Positions 26,396 through 35,543 of a stretch of DNA of 64,000 nucleotides are shown piece by piece. The DNA comes from Duganella sp. 1411 (GTDB lineage: Bacteria; Pseudomonadota; Gammaproteobacteria; Burkholderiales; Burkholderiaceae_D): NCBI RefSeq assembly GCF_017833525.1, contig NZ_JAFICD010000002.1, forward strand, positions 434,001 through 498,000, read 5' to 3'. Within the stretch, counting starts at the first letter, position 1; every line of letters begins with the position of its first letter. The notes beneath the pieces were generated by a model that was not told the origin of the DNA, made no database searches, and saw only the letters and a program-made list of their open reading frames with translations. The position numbers and the translations under genes are program-made.

Positions 26396-27844
26396 ATGAA
26401 GATACAGAACCGGCTCGCGCCCACCCTGCTGCTGGCCATGGCCATGCTGGCCGGCTGCGCCCACATCCGCCCCGATCCGCATCCGCCGCAACGGCGCGAC
26501 GCCGCCACCGCCCTGCTCCCGGCCGACATCAAGCTGGCGCGCGAGGGCTGGCCGGAGGCGCAATGGTGGACCGCCTACCACGACGACCAATTGAACGCGC
26601 TGATCGCGCGCGCGCTCGCCGCCGGCCCGACGCTGGAGGTGGCGGCGGCGCACATCGGCAGCGCGCGCTCGGCACTGTCGCGCAGCGCGGCCGATGTCGG
26701 CGTCGACGTCTCGGGCTACGCCAACGCCAACCGCCAGCGTTATTCCGGCACCGGCCTGTTCCCGGCGCCGATCGGCGGCGCCTGGTTCACGTCCGAGACG
26801 CTGCGCCTCGACCTGCGCTACGACTTCGACTGGTGGGGCAAGAACCGCGCGCAGGTGGCCGCCGCCATCGGCGCGCTCAACGCCGACCGCGCCGCCTACG
26901 CCGAAGCCGAACAGCTGCTGGCGGCGTCGATCGCGCAAAGCTACTTCCGGCTGCAGGGCGGCTGGGCGCGCATGGCCAATCTGGAGCAACTGGCCGGCGC
27001 GCAGCAGGAACTGGTGCGGGACAAGGCCAGGCGCATCGCCCGCGGCTTGGCCACCGCCGACGACCAGCGCGCGGCCGAAGCGGACCTCAACCTGATCCGC
27101 AAACAGCAGGCGCAACTCGACGCCGACATCGGCCACGAACGCGAAGCGCTGCGCGCGCTGCTCGGCGCCGACAGCGCGGCGCTGGCCGATCTCAAACCAC
27201 TGCCGGCGTCCGACGTGGCGCACGCGCTGCCCGCGCGCCTGGGCATGGAACTGCTGGCGCGCCGGCCGGACCTGCAGGCCGCGCGCTGGAAGCTGGAAGC
27301 CTCGCTCAGCACCATCGACGCGGCCAAGGCGGCGTTCTACCCGGACCTGAACCTGAGCGGATCGGTCGGCCTCGACACGGTCAAGGTCGAGAACCTGCTG
27401 CAGGCGGCCAGCCGCACGCTGTACCTCGGACCGACGCTGACGCTGCCGCTGTTCGACAGCCGCCGGCTCGATGCGCGCCTCGACAGCGCCCGCACCGCGC
27501 GCGACGAGCGCATCGCCGAATACAACCAGGCCGTCGTCGAGGCGGTGCGCGACGTCGCCCAGGACGCGCTGCAGCTGCGCGGCATCGAGCGGCAGATCGT
27601 CCAGCAAAACGGCGCCACCGACGCCGCCCGCGCGCAGCTGGCGTCGGCGCGGGCGCGGGTCGATCGCGGCCTGGCCGACAACGGCGCGCTGCTGGCCGCG
27701 CACATGGCGCTGTTGAAGCAGCAGGATGCCGACCTGTATCTGCGCCAGGTACAACGACTGGCCGAAGTCGCCCTGACCAACGCGCTGGGCGGCGGCTACC
27801 ACGAAGAAGCACCACTAGCCACGGTAACACGTAGGGCGGATTAG
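26396..27844 (+). CDS. NodT-family outer-membrane efflux lipoprotein
   Basis: 482-aa TolC-like channel. The lipobox is at LAGC (about residues 18-21). The outer-membrane efflux duplicate domains follow; typical landmarks are WPEAQWWTAYHDDQLNALI, FDWWGKNRAQVAAA, ARRPDLQAARWKLEAS and GPTLTLPLFDSRRLDARL. It starts 15 nt after the MFS gene. The last five codons and the TAG stop lie inside a dispersed palindromic repeat that begins at 27828, so the present C-terminus (ending TRRAD) was probably created by that insertion. Confidence 0.93.
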   Translation: MKIQNRLAPTLLLAMAMLAGCAHIRPDPHPPQRRDAATALLPADIKLAREGWPEAQWWTAYHDDQLNALIARALAAGPTLEVAAAHIGSARSALSRSAADVGVDVSGYANANRQRYSGTGLFPAPIGGAWFTSETLRLDLRYDFDWWGKNRAQVAAAIGALNADRAAYAEAEQLLAASIAQSYFRLQGGWARMANLEQLAGAQQELVRDKARRIARGLATADDQRAAEADLNLIRKQQAQLDADIGHEREALRALLGADSAALADLKPLPASDVAHALPARLGMELLARRPDLQAARWKLEASLSTIDAAKAAFYPDLNLSGSVGLDTVKVENLLQAASRTLYLGPTLTLPLFDSRRLDARLDSARTARDERIAEYNQAVVEAVRDVAQDALQLRGIERQIVQQNGATDAARAQLASARARVDRGLADNGALLAAHMALLKQQDADLYLRQVQRLAEVALTNALGGGYHEEAPLATVTRRAD

Positions 27845-27922
27845 GCGGCACGCCGTAATCGGCCATGCACGCGCCGCCGCGACGCACGCATGGCCGATTA
27901 CGCTGCGCTAATCCGCCCTACG
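27828..27922. repeat. Palindromic repeat element overlapping the channel gene's stop codon
   Basis: GTAGGGCGGATTAG at 27831-27844 pairs with CTAATCCGCCCTAC at 27908-27921. Between them a second dyad (GTAATCGGCCATGC / GCATGGCCGATTAC) gives a long hairpin. It belongs to the family seen at 22224 and 36095. The TAG stop at 27842-27844 is part of the left arm. Confidence 0.85.
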
Positions 27923-27979
27923 ATTTACAGGTGATTTAAACGCCACCAGCGACCGTAACCAGATAATCGAAAGACCAAC

Positions 27980-29143
27980 ATGAGCACAACCACCACCACG
28001 CCGGCGCAGCCGGGCAACAAGAAGCGCAACATCGTCCTGGCCGGCATCACCTTGCTGTTCATCGCGGCCGGCGCCGCGTACGCCGTCTATTACCACGTCG
28101 TGCTGTCGAAGATCCAGGAGACCGACAACGCCTACGTCGGCGGCAACCTGGTCAACCTGTCGTCCCAGGTCAGCGGCAACGTCACCGAAATCGGCGCCGA
28201 CGAAACGCAGCTGGTGCAAGCGGGCGCGCCGCTGATCAAGCTCGATCCGGCCGACGCCGACGTCGCGCTGGCGCAGGCCGCCGCCAAGCTGGGCGCCGCC
28301 GTGCGCGAACAACGCGAACGCTACGCCGACGTCGCCCAATACGACGCCACCGTCGCCCAGCGCAAGCTGCAGCTGAAGAACGCCGAAGACGATCTGGCGC
28401 GGCGCCAGCCGCTGGCGGCCGACCACACCGTCTCCGGCGAAGAGGTCGAGCACGCGCGCCAGGCAGTGGCCAACGCCCGCGCCGCGCTGGCGGTGGCGGC
28501 GCGCCAGCAGGAGGCCGCGCAGACCGGCGTGGCCGGCGTCGGCCTGGCCACGCATCCGCGGGTGCTGGCGGCCAAGGCCGACTACGAACAGGCGTGGCTG
28601 GCGGCGCGCCGCAACACCATTGTCGCGCCGGTGTCGGGCTATGTCGCCAAGCGCGGCGTGCAGGTCGGCGCGCGCGCCACGCCGGGCACCACGTTGATGG
28701 CCATCGTGCCGCTCGACCAGTTGTGGGTGGACGCCAATTTCAAGGAATCGGAGTTGCGCGACATCCGCGTCGGCCAGCCGGCCACGGTGGAGGCGGATAT
28801 GTATGGCGGCAAGGTCGCGTTCCACGGCAAGGTGGTGGGACTGTCGGCCGGCACTGGCAGCGCGTTCTCGCTGCTGCCGGCGCAAAACGCCAGCGGCAAC
28901 TGGATCAAGGTGGTGCAGCGGCTGCCGGTGCGGATCGCGCTGGACGCGAAGGAGTTGCGCGAGCATCCGCTGCGGATCGGCTTGTCGACGACGGTCAAGG
29001 TCGACATCAGCAAGACCGACGGCCCGGTGCTGGGCGCGGCGATGCCGCCGGCGCCGGTGTACAGCACGCGGGCGCTGGCGCAGCCGCTGGGACAGGCGGT
29101 GGCGGCGGCCGATGGCATCATCGCGAGCAATCTGCAGCGGTGA
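27980..29143 (+). CDS. HlyD/EmrA-like periplasmic adaptor
   Basis: 387-aa membrane-fusion protein. One N-terminal transmembrane helix is at about residues 17-37. The lipoyl half-motif (NAYVGGNLVNLSSQVSGNVT) follows, then a long helical hairpin (about 90-190), the second half-motif (APVSGYVAKRGVQVG), and a barrel region (LWVDANFKESELRDIRVGQ). It completes the tripartite MFS pump with the preceding two genes. The order channel-then-adaptor is unusual for emr operons but coherent. The 135-nt gap before it is mostly occupied by a palindromic repeat. Confidence 0.93.
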   Translation: MSTTTTTPAQPGNKKRNIVLAGITLLFIAAGAAYAVYYHVVLSKIQETDNAYVGGNLVNLSSQVSGNVTEIGADETQLVQAGAPLIKLDPADADVALAQAAAKLGAAVREQRERYADVAQYDATVAQRKLQLKNAEDDLARRQPLAADHTVSGEEVEHARQAVANARAALAVAARQQEAAQTGVAGVGLATHPRVLAAKADYEQAWLAARRNTIVAPVSGYVAKRGVQVGARATPGTTLMAIVPLDQLWVDANFKESELRDIRVGQPATVEADMYGGKVAFHGKVVGLSAGTGSAFSLLPAQNASGNWIKVVQRLPVRIALDAKELREHPLRIGLSTTVKVDISKTDGPVLGAAMPPAPVYSTRALAQPLGQAVAAADGIIASNLQR

Positions 29144-29185
29144 GCCGTGTCGTTCCACGCGGGCTTTTAACCCGCACCGCAAACC

Positions 29186-29215
29186 GGGGTCGTACCCCGC
29201 ACGGGGTACGACCCC
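29186..29215. repeat. Hairpin repeat, GGGGTCGTACCCC type
   Basis: Perfect 13-bp inverted repeat GGGGTCGTACCCC / GGGGTACGACCCC with a 4-nt loop, between the adaptor gene and a convergent gene. A near-identical hairpin is at 32813-32839. It looks like a second REP family; it might also act as a terminator, although no T-run follows. Confidence 0.75.
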
Positions 29216-29269
29216 TACCCGGTGACGCATGCGTCATCGCGAACGGCATGCGGGTTTGCGCGCTGCGCG

Positions 29270-30814
29270 CTAGCTCAACTCGGCGTCCAGCTGCCGGATC
29301 GCCGCCTGCGCCTGCGTGATCACGCGGTCGGCAATGCGCTGGCGCATGCCGGGCACGCGCGCGGCCGCTTCCGCCTCCAATAACAACGGCGTCAGCAACT
29401 GCAGCGCCGAATCATGGAAACCCTGCGCCACCAGCTGCAACTGGTCGCTGAACGATTGCTCGGCCGCCTGCAACTGCTTGCGCAGCTCCTGCTCGAACGC
29501 GGCGCGCTTGTCGCGGATTTCGGTGCGCTTGCGCTTGCCGCCGTCGGTGAACCATTTGAACGCGCCGGCCAGCAAAACCGCGCCGCCGACGAACGGCGCC
29601 GCCGGCGCCACCACCGGCAACACGATCGCCGCGCCGATCAGGTACGCGGCCGTGCCGGTGCCGGCCGCCACCACCGCCCCGCTCATCAAGGTGACGTTGG
29701 CCGCTGTGTCGACGCTGTTGACCAGCCGCGTGCCGATGCGCAGGCGCGGCATCAGCCGGGCCAGGGTCGAATGGTGCTGCCGCTGGAACACCGACGACTG
29801 GTTGAGCCGCATGGCCGACTGGAATAGCCGCAAATCCTCCTGCAGCAAATGCAAGGCCTGCTCCTTGCGGCGCACGATGCGGTCCAGCCGCCGCTCCATC
29901 TCCTGCCCAAACTGCTGGCGGCCGATGCTGGCCCAGACTTCTTCCTCTTTCCATTTGTCGGTGTTGAGCCGTTCGCCGATGGCCAGCTCGATGGCGTTGC
30001 CGGCGTCGTGCACGGCGTCGTCGATCTCCTCGGCCAGCAGGCGGCGCTCGTGGGCGATGCGCTGGTCCACCAAGGTCAGCCGCTGCAGCACCTGGTTTTT
30101 CAGGTCGTTGGCCGCGCTCACCAGGGTGGCGGCCGTGGCCTCGCCCATCGACAGCAGGCGCGCCTGGTCCAGGTAGGCGCTGATGTCCTGCGCGATCGCC
30201 GCCGTGGTGCCCACCACCAGTTGCTTCAACTGGCCGTGGTCGATCCCGCCGGACTGGAAGTTGCGCGCGTGCTCGATCAATTCCGGCTGGCCGGCGTTGC
30301 GGCCGAACTCGGCGACGGCGTCGGCCAGCGAACGCCCGCGCACCAGCCGCCGCGCCTGATCGCCCAGGTTGGCCAGGATGCCGCGCTGCTCGGCCTGCGG
30401 CAGCTTGTCCAGCTCCTCCGCCGGCAGCCGCACCGACAGCGCCTTGGCCAGCCGTTGCGCCACCAGCCGGGCGTCGCCGCCGTGCAGGGCCAGCAACGGC
30501 ATCGCCATGGCGAGCGCGTTCTCGCGCGCGGCCTGGTCGATGCCGGCGCAGCTGCGTGCGAGCGCGTTGAAGGCCCAGTCGACGGACACGCCCGATTCGA
30601 TGGCGTTGAGCACCAGCGCGGTGAACACGGCCGACGATTTGCCGTCGCCGGCGATGTCGGTGACGGCGGCGAACTGCGCCAGCGTCAGGCCGCCCTCGTT
30701 GCCGGCGATGGCGCCGACCGCGCGCGCGTAAGCCGAACTGAAACTTTGGTCGGACGACAGGTGCTCATCGAGCGAGCGCACGCTCACGACGTGGGTACCG
30801 TGCGGACTATTCAC
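29270..30814 (-). CDS. 514-aa coiled-coil/membrane-hairpin protein, function unknown
   Basis: Residues ~20-120 are helical and acidic, and faintly resemble a TerB-like domain (NEGGLTLAQFAAVTDIAG, ENALAMAMPLLALHGGDA). Residues ~190-350 are long amphipathic helices, probably coiled coil. Two hydrophobic segments at about 380-430 form a likely membrane hairpin (TGTAAYLIGAAIVLPVVAPA). A basic loop (GGKRKRTEIRDKR) and another long helix to the end follow. The layout recalls the stalk and paddle of dynamin-like proteins, but there is no GTPase P-loop. The start is GTG with GGAG 6 nt upstream. It is monocistronic; I do not recognise a named family. Confidence 0.75.
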   Translation of the reverse strand: MNSPHGTHVVSVRSLDEHLSSDQSFSSAYARAVGAIAGNEGGLTLAQFAAVTDIAGDGKSSAVFTALVLNAIESGVSVDWAFNALARSCAGIDQAARENALAMAMPLLALHGGDARLVAQRLAKALSVRLPAEELDKLPQAEQRGILANLGDQARRLVRGRSLADAVAEFGRNAGQPELIEHARNFQSGGIDHGQLKQLVVGTTAAIAQDISAYLDQARLLSMGEATAATLVSAANDLKNQVLQRLTLVDQRIAHERRLLAEEIDDAVHDAGNAIELAIGERLNTDKWKEEEVWASIGRQQFGQEMERRLDRIVRRKEQALHLLQEDLRLFQSAMRLNQSSVFQRQHHSTLARLMPRLRIGTRLVNSVDTAANVTLMSGAVVAAGTGTAAYLIGAAIVLPVVAPAAPFVGGAVLLAGAFKWFTDGGKRKRTEIRDKRAAFEQELRKQLQAAEQSFSDQLQLVAQGFHDSALQLLTPLLLEAEAAARVPGMRQRIADRVITQAQAAIRQLDAELS

Positions 30815-30891
30815 ACTTGCTCCGATTCATAAGATTACCTAGCCGCGATTTTAACTGAAGCGCCGCGCTTGGGGGCGCGCGGACCGGCCGT

Positions 30892-31383
30892 TTAACCAGC
30901 CCCGGTCGCCAGGAAAAGGGTTTCCTTGATCTCTTCCATCACCACATAGCTCTTCGACTGCGCCGCGCCGGGCAGGCTGAGCAACATATCGCCGAGCAAT
31001 TTGCGGTATTCGGCCATTTCGTGGATGCGCGCCTTGATCAGGTAATCGAAGTCGCCCGACACCAGGTGGCACTCCTGCACCTCGGGAATGCGCAGCACCT
31101 CGCGCCGGAATTGCTCGAACACGGGGCCGGACTTCTGGTTCAGCGTGATCTCGACAAACACCAGCAGCTTGGCGCCCAGCGCCGGCGGATCGATGCGTGC
31201 GTGGTAGCCGGTGATGACGCCGTCGCGCTCCATGCGCTTGACCCGCTCGATGGCCGGCGTGATCGACAAGCCCACCTGCTCGCTCAGGTCCTTCATCGAG
31301 ATGCGGCCGTCGCTTTGCAGGATGTGCAGGATCTTGCGGTCGAGCTTGTCCAGGGCGCGGACCGATTCCTTTTGAATTCGCAT
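30892..31383 (-). CDS. Lrp/AsnC-family regulator, probable dadA regulator
   Basis: 163-aa regulator. The N-terminal helix-turn-helix is seen in LDRKILHILQSDGRISMKDL and QVGLSITPAIERVKRMERDG. The C-terminal RAM ligand-binding domain includes VQECHLVSGDFDYLIKARIH. Length is typical. It is divergent from dadA across 97 nt, the standard arrangement for the alanine-responsive activator of D-amino-acid dehydrogenase (DadR/BkdR type). The ligand is thus probably alanine; that is inferred from context. Confidence 0.92.
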   Translation of the reverse strand: MRIQKESVRALDKLDRKILHILQSDGRISMKDLSEQVGLSITPAIERVKRMERDGVITGYHARIDPPALGAKLLVFVEITLNQKSGPVFEQFRREVLRIPEVQECHLVSGDFDYLIKARIHEMAEYRKLLGDMLLSLPGAAQSKSYVVMEEIKETLFLATGAG

Positions 31384-31480
31384 GATAATCCACTAAATAA
31401 GTCAATCTATACAGTAACAAATGCTAGAAGGACAAGCATACCATAGTGGAATATCTGGCTCATCAATAATAGGGGTTCGC
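31384..31480. promoter_or_regulatory. Divergent lrp-dadA control region
   Basis: A 97-nt AT-richer gap between divergent starts. No single unambiguous -35/-10 pair stands out, but TA-rich stretches (TAAATAAGTCAATCTATAC) fit Lrp wrapping. AGGGG before the dadA ATG is its ribosome site. Confidence 0.45.
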
Positions 31481-32764
31481 ATGCGCGTTGTCATTCTCGG
31501 GAGCGGTGTTATCGGCGTCACCAGCGCCTATTATCTGGCCCAGGCCGGCCACGACGTGACCGTGCTCGACCGCCAGCCCGGTCCCGCGCTGGAAACCAGT
31601 TTCGCCAACGCCGGCCAGATCTCGCCCGGCTACGCCTCGCCGTGGGCGGCGCCCGGCATCCCGCTCAAGGCGATGAAATGGATGCTGCAGCGCCACGCGC
31701 CGCTGTCGATCACGCCCGACGGCACCCTGTTCCAGCTGCAATGGATGTGGCAAATGCTGCAAAACTGCACGACCGAGCGCTACGCGGTCAACAAGGAGCG
31801 CATGGTGCGGCTGGCCGAATACAGCCGCGACTGCTTCAAGACCCTGCGCGCGGCCACCGGCATCGCCTACGAGGGCCGCCAGCAAGGCACGACGCAGCTG
31901 TTCCGCACCCAGAAACAGCTCGACGACGCCGCCAAGGACATCGCCGTGCTGCGCGAGACCGGCGTTCCGTACGAACTGCTAAGCCGCGAACAGCTGGTCG
32001 GCGCCGAACCGGGCCTCGACAAAAACAAGCTGGTCGGCGGCCTGCGCCTGCCCAACGACGAAACCGGCGATTGCCAATTGTTCACCACCGGGCTGACGGC
32101 GATGGCCGAAAAGCTGGGCGTGAAGTTCCGCTACGGCGTCGACATCACCGGACTGATCAGCTCGGGCGAGGACATCAAGGGCGTGCAATGCGGCGCCGAA
32201 GTGGTGACCGCCGACTCGTACGTGGTCGCGCTCGGTTCGTACTCGACCACGCTGCTGAGCGACCTGGTGCGCATTCCGGTGTATCCGCTCAAGGGCTATT
32301 CGATCACGGTGCCGATCGTCGACGCCGCCGCCGCGCCGGTGTCGACCATCCTCGACGAGACCTACAAGATCGCGGTGACGCGCTTCGACGACCGCATCCG
32401 CGTCGGCGGCATGGCCGAGATCGCCGGTTTCGACACGCGCCTCAATCCGCGCCGGCGCGAGACGCTGGAGATGGTCGTCAACGACCTGTTCCCGGGGGCG
32501 GGCGACACCGCCGCCGCCAGCTTCTGGACCGGCTTGCGGCCGATGACGCCGGACGGCACGCCGATCGTCGGCCGCACCGCGCTGCGCAACCTGTTCCTCA
32601 ATACCGGCCACGGCACGCTGGGCTGGACCATGTCGTGCGGCTCGGCGCAGCTGCTGTCCGATATCATTTCGGCACGCCGGCCGGCGATTTTGGCCGACGA
32701 TTTGTCGGTGGCGCGCTACAGCGGCGCGGTGCCGGGGCGGCAGCCGCGGTTGGTCAGCGCGTAA
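31481..32764 (+). CDS. dadA: D-amino-acid dehydrogenase, DadA
   Basis: 427-aa FAD-dependent, membrane-associated enzyme oxidising D-alanine and other D-amino acids to keto acids, feeding electrons to the respiratory chain. The FAD motif is at the extreme N-terminus ([21 protein letters not shown]). [20 protein letters not shown] is the DadA signature. [15 protein letters not shown] and [14 protein letters not shown] lie at the C-terminal flavin site. The ATG at 31481 puts the FAD motif at the right distance and has AGGGG upstream. No alanine racemase follows in this window. Confidence 0.95.
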   Translation: MRVVILGSGVIGVTSAYYLAQAGHDVTVLDRQPGPALETSFANAGQISPGYASPWAAPGIPLKAMKWMLQRHAPLSITPDGTLFQLQWMWQMLQNCTTERYAVNKERMVRLAEYSRDCFKTLRAATGIAYEGRQQGTTQLFRTQKQLDDAAKDIAVLRETGVPYELLSREQLVGAEPGLDKNKLVGGLRLPNDETGDCQLFTTGLTAMAEKLGVKFRYGVDITGLISSGEDIKGVQCGAEVVTADSYVVALGSYSTTLLSDLVRIPVYPLKGYSITVPIVDAAAAPVSTILDETYKIAVTRFDDRIRVGGMAEIAGFDTRLNPRRRETLEMVVNDLFPGAGDTAAASFWTGLRPMTPDGTPIVGRTALRNLFLNTGHGTLGWTMSCGSAQLLSDIISARRPAILADDLSVARYSGAVPGRQPRLVSA

Positions 32765-32812
32765 TCGGCGTAACCCACCCCCGTTCCACCCCGACGCCAG
32801 CGTAGTTACCTG

Positions 32813-32839
32813 GGGGTCGTACCCGCCGGGTACGACCCC
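32813..32839. repeat. Hairpin repeat, GGGGTCGTACCC type
   Basis: 13-bp arms GGGGTCGTACCCG / CGGGTACGACCCC around one base, about 50 nt downstream of dadA. Same core as the hairpin at 29186-29215. It may cap the dadA transcript. Confidence 0.75.
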
Positions 32840-32931
32840 GGTCGGGGGTGCGGGTTAATCGCCGAACAGCCCCCCACTGTCGCATCCCCGCCTCTATCGC
32901 TCCCCGAAGCCCAAACATCGTCATCATGGCG

Positions 32932-32960
32932 TTGAGAATGGGCCGTAGCGTGCGTATAAT
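32932..32960 (+). promoter_or_regulatory. Sigma-70 promoter placing +1 at the HDOD start codon
   Basis: TTGAGA (32932-32937), a 17-bp spacer and a consensus TATAAT (32955-32960). Only 7 nt separate the -10 box from the ATG at 32968, so transcription should begin at or within a base or two of the start codon. Confidence 0.7.
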
Positions 32961-32967
32961 TTTAATC

Positions 32968-33807
32968 ATGAATAAACTTGAAGCATTTGGCCATATCGCG
33001 GCCCTGGCCATCCGTGGCGAACTGGTGTTCCCCACCAGCGTAAATGCGGCGCTCCGCGTTCAATTGGCGTTGGACGATCCGGAATGCCCGGTCGACAAGG
33101 CGATCAGCCTGGTGCTGGCCGAGCCGCTGCTGGCCGCGCGCACCGTGGCCATCGCCAATTCGGCGATGTTCAACCGTTCCGGCGCGCCCGTGATTACCAA
33201 CGTTCGCGGCGCCATCATGCGGATCGGTTACCAAAACCTGTTCGCGCTGGCCGCCGCCATGGTGGTGCGCCAGTTCGGCAGCAAGATCACCGATCCGAAA
33301 CTGCGCGCCAAGGCCGAGGCGCTGTGGGACCACACCATCGCCGTCGCCGCGCTGGCGCGCCTGATCGCGCGCCATGTCACCGGCGTCAACGAGGACACCG
33401 CGCTGTTCGCCGGCATCGTGCACGAGGTGGGCGGTTTCTACCTGCTGTCGCGCGCCGACGAGTTCCCCGGCCTGCTCGAGGAGGATCCGGAAAACTGGCA
33501 CTCGGCCAGCGAGGAGATCATCACGCGCGAGGTGATGCGCAAGCTGTGCATCCCCGAGCCGGTGGCCGACGCCATCGAGGGCTTGCGCGACAGCTTCATG
33601 TCGATTCCGCCCGATACGCTGCTCGACACGCTGCTGCTGGCCAACCACCTGACGCCGGTGCGCTCGCCGCTGCAGGAGCCGCAGCGCGAGCTGCCGCCGC
33701 ATTCCGATTCCGCGATCGACCTGTTCATCGACGAGGAAAAGCTGGCGTCGATGCTGAAGGAGGCGGCCAACGACGCCGCCGAGATGAACGCCGCGCTGCT
33801 GGTCTGA
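32968..33807 (+). CDS. HDOD-domain signalling protein
   Basis: 279-aa soluble protein made almost entirely of an HDOD domain: FPTSVNAALRVQLALDDP, ISLVLAEPLLAARTVAIANS, the RGAIMRIGYQNLFALAAAM region, and the HD-like HTIAVAALARLIAR with FAGIVHEVGGFYLLSR. HDOD proteins lack phosphodiesterase metal ligands and usually work as protein-interaction modules in motility, stress or c-di-GMP signalling. I place the start at 32968 because a perfect promoter ends 7 nt before it; the mRNA would be leaderless, and there is no ribosome site. An in-frame ATG at 32926 would overlap the promoter. Confidence 0.87.
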   Translation: MNKLEAFGHIAALAIRGELVFPTSVNAALRVQLALDDPECPVDKAISLVLAEPLLAARTVAIANSAMFNRSGAPVITNVRGAIMRIGYQNLFALAAAMVVRQFGSKITDPKLRAKAEALWDHTIAVAALARLIARHVTGVNEDTALFAGIVHEVGGFYLLSRADEFPGLLEEDPENWHSASEEIITREVMRKLCIPEPVADAIEGLRDSFMSIPPDTLLDTLLLANHLTPVRSPLQEPQRELPPHSDSAIDLFIDEEKLASMLKEAANDAAEMNAALLV

Positions 33808-33865
33808 GCGCCACCGGGCCGGCGCGTGGCAGTCGCGCGCCCGGCCCTTCCCCTGGAGACGATGC

Positions 33866-34891
33866 ATGCAGACTGCCCCCCTGTCCTACGGGTCGGACCA
33901 ATCCGGCCTGGTCTGCGGCTACGTGTTCGGCCGCGAGGCCGACGGCACGGGCCGGCCGCTGGACACCGATCAAGCGCGCCTATGGCTGGCCGAGCGCGCG
34001 CGCCATCCGAACGAGTTCATCTGGCTGCACTACAACCTGGCCAACACCGCCAGCGAGAAATGGCTGCACGAGCACACCGCGCTGCCCGAGGAATTCTACG
34101 AAAGCCTGCACGAGGGCCCGCGCTCGACCCGCATCGAGCTGGCCGACAACACCCTGATCGCCGTCGTCAACGACGTGCTGCACGACTTCACGTTCGAACC
34201 GTCCGACATCTCGACCCTGTGGTTGAGCGTCGACCGGCAGGTCGTCATCAGCGCGCGGCGCAAGCCGCTCAAGGCGGTCGACGGCCTGCGCAACGCCGTG
34301 CGCAACGGCGAGCCGATCCGCTCGTCGGTCGAACTGCTGATCCACCTGCTGCGCGACCAGGCCGACGCCCTGATCAAGATCGTGCGCGACGCCATCGCCA
34401 CCGTCGACGGCATCGAGGACAACCTGCTGGCCGGCAAACTGAACACCAAGCGCGCCAGCCTGGGCCAGCTGCGGCGCGTGCTGGTGCGGCTGCAGCGGCT
34501 GCTGGCGCCGGAGCCGGCCGCGCTGTTCCGGCTGCTGCAAAGGCCGCCGGCCTGGGTGGCCGAGATCGACGCCCAGGAGCTGCGCCAGTCGACCGAGGAA
34601 TTCTCGATGGTGCTGGCCGACATGGCCTCGCTGCAGGAGCGCATCAAGCTCATCCAGGAAGAGATCGCCGCGCTGGTCAACGAGGGCAACAACCACAGCC
34701 TGTTCGTGCTGACGGTGGTGACCGTGCTGGCGCTGCCGATCAACATCATCGCCGGCCTGTTGGGCATGAACGTCGGCGGCATCCCGCTGGCGCAGGCGCC
34801 GCACGGCTTCTGGGTGGTGGTGGCGATCGTCGCCAGCTTCACCGTCGTCGCCGGCTTCCTGGCGTTCCGCCGCCAGCGCGACGTGCGCTAA
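33866..34891 (+). CDS. CorA/ZntB-type divalent cation transporter
   Basis: 341-aa inner-membrane protein. A large N-terminal cytoplasmic domain leads through a long stalk helix (about 240-280) to two C-terminal helices, separated by the signature GMN in [12 protein letters not shown]. The family forms pentameric Mg2+/Co2+ channels or Zn2+ exporters; the acidic-plus-NEGNNHS region before the first helix and the GGIPL after GMN lean towards ZntB. GGAG lies 7 nt before the ATG. It follows the HDOD gene by 58 nt and precedes the acetyltransferase gene by 10 nt. Confidence 0.92.
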   Translation: MQTAPLSYGSDQSGLVCGYVFGREADGTGRPLDTDQARLWLAERARHPNEFIWLHYNLANTASEKWLHEHTALPEEFYESLHEGPRSTRIELADNTLIAVVNDVLHDFTFEPSDISTLWLSVDRQVVISARRKPLKAVDGLRNAVRNGEPIRSSVELLIHLLRDQADALIKIVRDAIATVDGIEDNLLAGKLNTKRASLGQLRRVLVRLQRLLAPEPAALFRLLQRPPAWVAEIDAQELRQSTEEFSMVLADMASLQERIKLIQEEIAALVNEGNNHSLFVLTVVTVLALPINIIAGLLGMNVGGIPLAQAPHGFWVVVAIVASFTVVAGFLAFRRQRDVR

Positions 34892-34901
34892 AGGAGGCTT
34901 T

Positions 34902-35543
34902 ATGCACGGCCCTTCGCCCGACAACCCGCATCCGATGGCCGGTTTTCCGCAGGTTTGCTATCTGAAGAACATCGTCACCAACCCCAACATCGTCGTCGGC
35001 GACTACACGTACTACGACGATCCCGACGACCCCGGCAATTTCGAACGCAACGTGATGTACCACTTCCCCTTCATCGGGGACAAGCTCGTCATCGGCAAAT
35101 TCTGCGCGCTGGCGCGCGGCGTCAAATTCATCATGAACGGCGCCAACCATAAGCTGTCAGGCATCTCGACCTACCCGTTCCAAATCTTCGGCAATGGCTG
35201 GGAGAAAGTGATGCCGGCCAAGGGCGAGCTGCCGTACAAGGGCGACACCGTGATCGGCAACGACGTCTGGATCGGCTACGACGCGCTGATCATGCCGGGC
35301 GTGACCATCGGCGACGGCGCCATCGTCTCGTCGCGGGCGACGGTGGTGGCCGACGTGCCGCCGTACACGGTGGTCGGCGGCAATCCGGCCAAGGTGATCA
35401 AGGAGCGTTTCCCGGCCGGCGTGGCGGCGGCCTTGCGGGAGATCGCGTGGTGGGACTGGCCGGTCGAGCACATCACCGAGCACCTGGCGCTCATCGCCGG
35501 CGGCGACGTGGCGGCGCTGGCGCGGGTGCGACCAGGCCCCTGA
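34902..35543 (+). CDS. Vat/CatB-type xenobiotic O-acetyltransferase
   Basis: 213-aa left-handed beta-helix acetyltransferase. Family marks are [20 protein letters not shown] near the N-terminus, the catalytic His in [18 protein letters not shown], the hexapeptide stretch [20 protein letters not shown], and [12 protein letters not shown]. These match streptogramin/chloramphenicol (Vat/CatB) acetyltransferases, which use acetyl-CoA. Chromosomal relatives are common and not always resistance enzymes; the substrate is unknown. AAAGGAGG precedes the start. Its 3' end overlaps the opposite-strand gene by 53 nt. Confidence 0.9.
   Translation: MHGPSPDNPHPMAGFPQVCYLKNIVTNPNIVVGDYTYYDDPDDPGNFERNVMYHFPFIGDKLVIGKFCALARGVKFIMNGANHKLSGISTYPFQIFGNGWEKVMPAKGELPYKGDTVIGNDVWIGYDALIMPGVTIGDGAIVSSRATVVADVPPYTVVGGNPAKVIKERFPAGVAAALREIAWWDWPVEHITEHLALIAGGDVAALARVRPGP

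Noticed and set aside
25853..27802. 649-codon frame antisense to the MFS and channel genes
   Set aside because: It spans two sense genes and shows no domain; composition is typical of an antisense frame.
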